A DNA stretch of 13,154 nucleotides, from the NCBI RefSeq assembly GCF_947253055.1, contig NZ_CAMXYE010000041.1, forward strand, positions 1 through 13,154, in the 5' to 3' direction. Made by a program: the position numbers and the translations under genes. The DNA is from an uncultured Arcanobacterium sp. Its GTDB lineage: Bacteria; Actinomycetota; Actinomycetes; Actinomycetales; Actinomycetaceae. Below are positions 13,126-13,154 of the stretch, piece after piece (position 1 is the stretch's first letter; each line of letters begins with the position of its first letter). The notes below the pieces were generated by a model that saw only the letters and a program-made list of their open reading frames with translations, made no database searches and was not told the DNA's origin.

Positions 13126-13154
13126 CTGTCTCTTATACACATCTCCGAGCCCAC
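13126..13154. other. Nextera sequencing adapter (assembly artefact)
   Basis: CTGTCTCTTATACACATCT (13126-13144) is the 19-bp Tn5 mosaic end used in Nextera libraries, and CCGAGCCCAC (13145-13154) is the start of the read-2 adapter. Translated on the minus strand it gives the MCIRDS peptide well known as adapter contamination in protein databases. It is not genomic and is not a natural Tn5 copy. Confidence 0.97.

Noticed and set aside
13126..13154. Tn5-type transposon end
   Set aside because: The 19-bp mosaic end is the artificial hyperactive form and is joined directly to Nextera read-2 adapter, so it is library DNA.
12945..13154. Minus-strand open frame starting MGSEMCIRDS
   Set aside because: Its start lies in the adapter and the frame is not the DUF2804 frame.
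1..13154. Defence system, prophage, CRISPR array or biosynthetic cluster
   Set aside because: Every sizeable ORF is a housekeeping or conserved family gene, and no repeat-spacer array, integrase, transposase or attachment site is visible.

Overview
The window looks like an ordinary chromosomal segment of an actinobacterium, probably in or near Actinomycetaceae (inference). The lineage evidence is the pepN / Rv2466c-like DsbA / rpiB order known from Mycobacterium tuberculosis, an actinobacterial cysteine-free L32, GTG and TTG starts, promoters placed for leaderless transcripts, and base composition that by eye is near 50% G+C (not computed). I see no phage, insertion sequence, CRISPR array, tRNA or rRNA. 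The last 29 bases are Nextera sequencing adapter, so the right edge is a contig end, not genome.

Layout. 1-2420 (-): aminopeptidase N, C-terminus cut by the window edge. 2688-3302 (+): mycothiol-dependent nitroreductase-like DsbA-family protein. 3438-5444 (-): M13 metallopeptidase. 5516-5965 (+): ribose-5-phosphate isomerase B, divergent from the peptidase across 71 bp with mirrored -10 boxes. 6133-7652 (-): a cysK-cysE operon for cysteine synthesis. 7653-8093: the longest gene-free stretch. It holds a promoter and a 5' leader with a 21-residue cysteine-rich ORF behind a very strong ribosome binding site. 8094-8741 (-): YigZ/IMPACT protein. 8901-9071 (+): L32 (rpmF), with its own terminator. 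9160-10707 (+): PutP sodium/proline symporter. 10804-11367 (-): NAD(P)H-dependent FMN reductase. 11470-12585 (-): membrane-anchored endonuclease/exonuclease/phosphatase-fold protein. 12725-13125 (-): C-terminal part of a DUF2804 protein, ending in adapter.

The most interesting element is upstream of cysK. A perfect TATAAT is followed about 30 nt later by the short ORF, which has three Cys codons in four (C-C-T-C). About 170 nt of structured leader then precede cysK. One leader segment can pair either with an upstream or a downstream partner. This is the architecture expected of a cysteine-sensing translational attenuator. Polycysteine leader ORFs with this role are known in mycobacteria; this copy has a strong Shine-Dalgarno rather than being leaderless. 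Functionally, CysE makes O-acetylserine and CysK turns it into cysteine, which in actinobacteria also feeds mycothiol, the likely cofactor of the DsbA-like protein nearby. The other genes are housekeeping: peptide turnover, pentose phosphate, translation, proline uptake and flavin redox.
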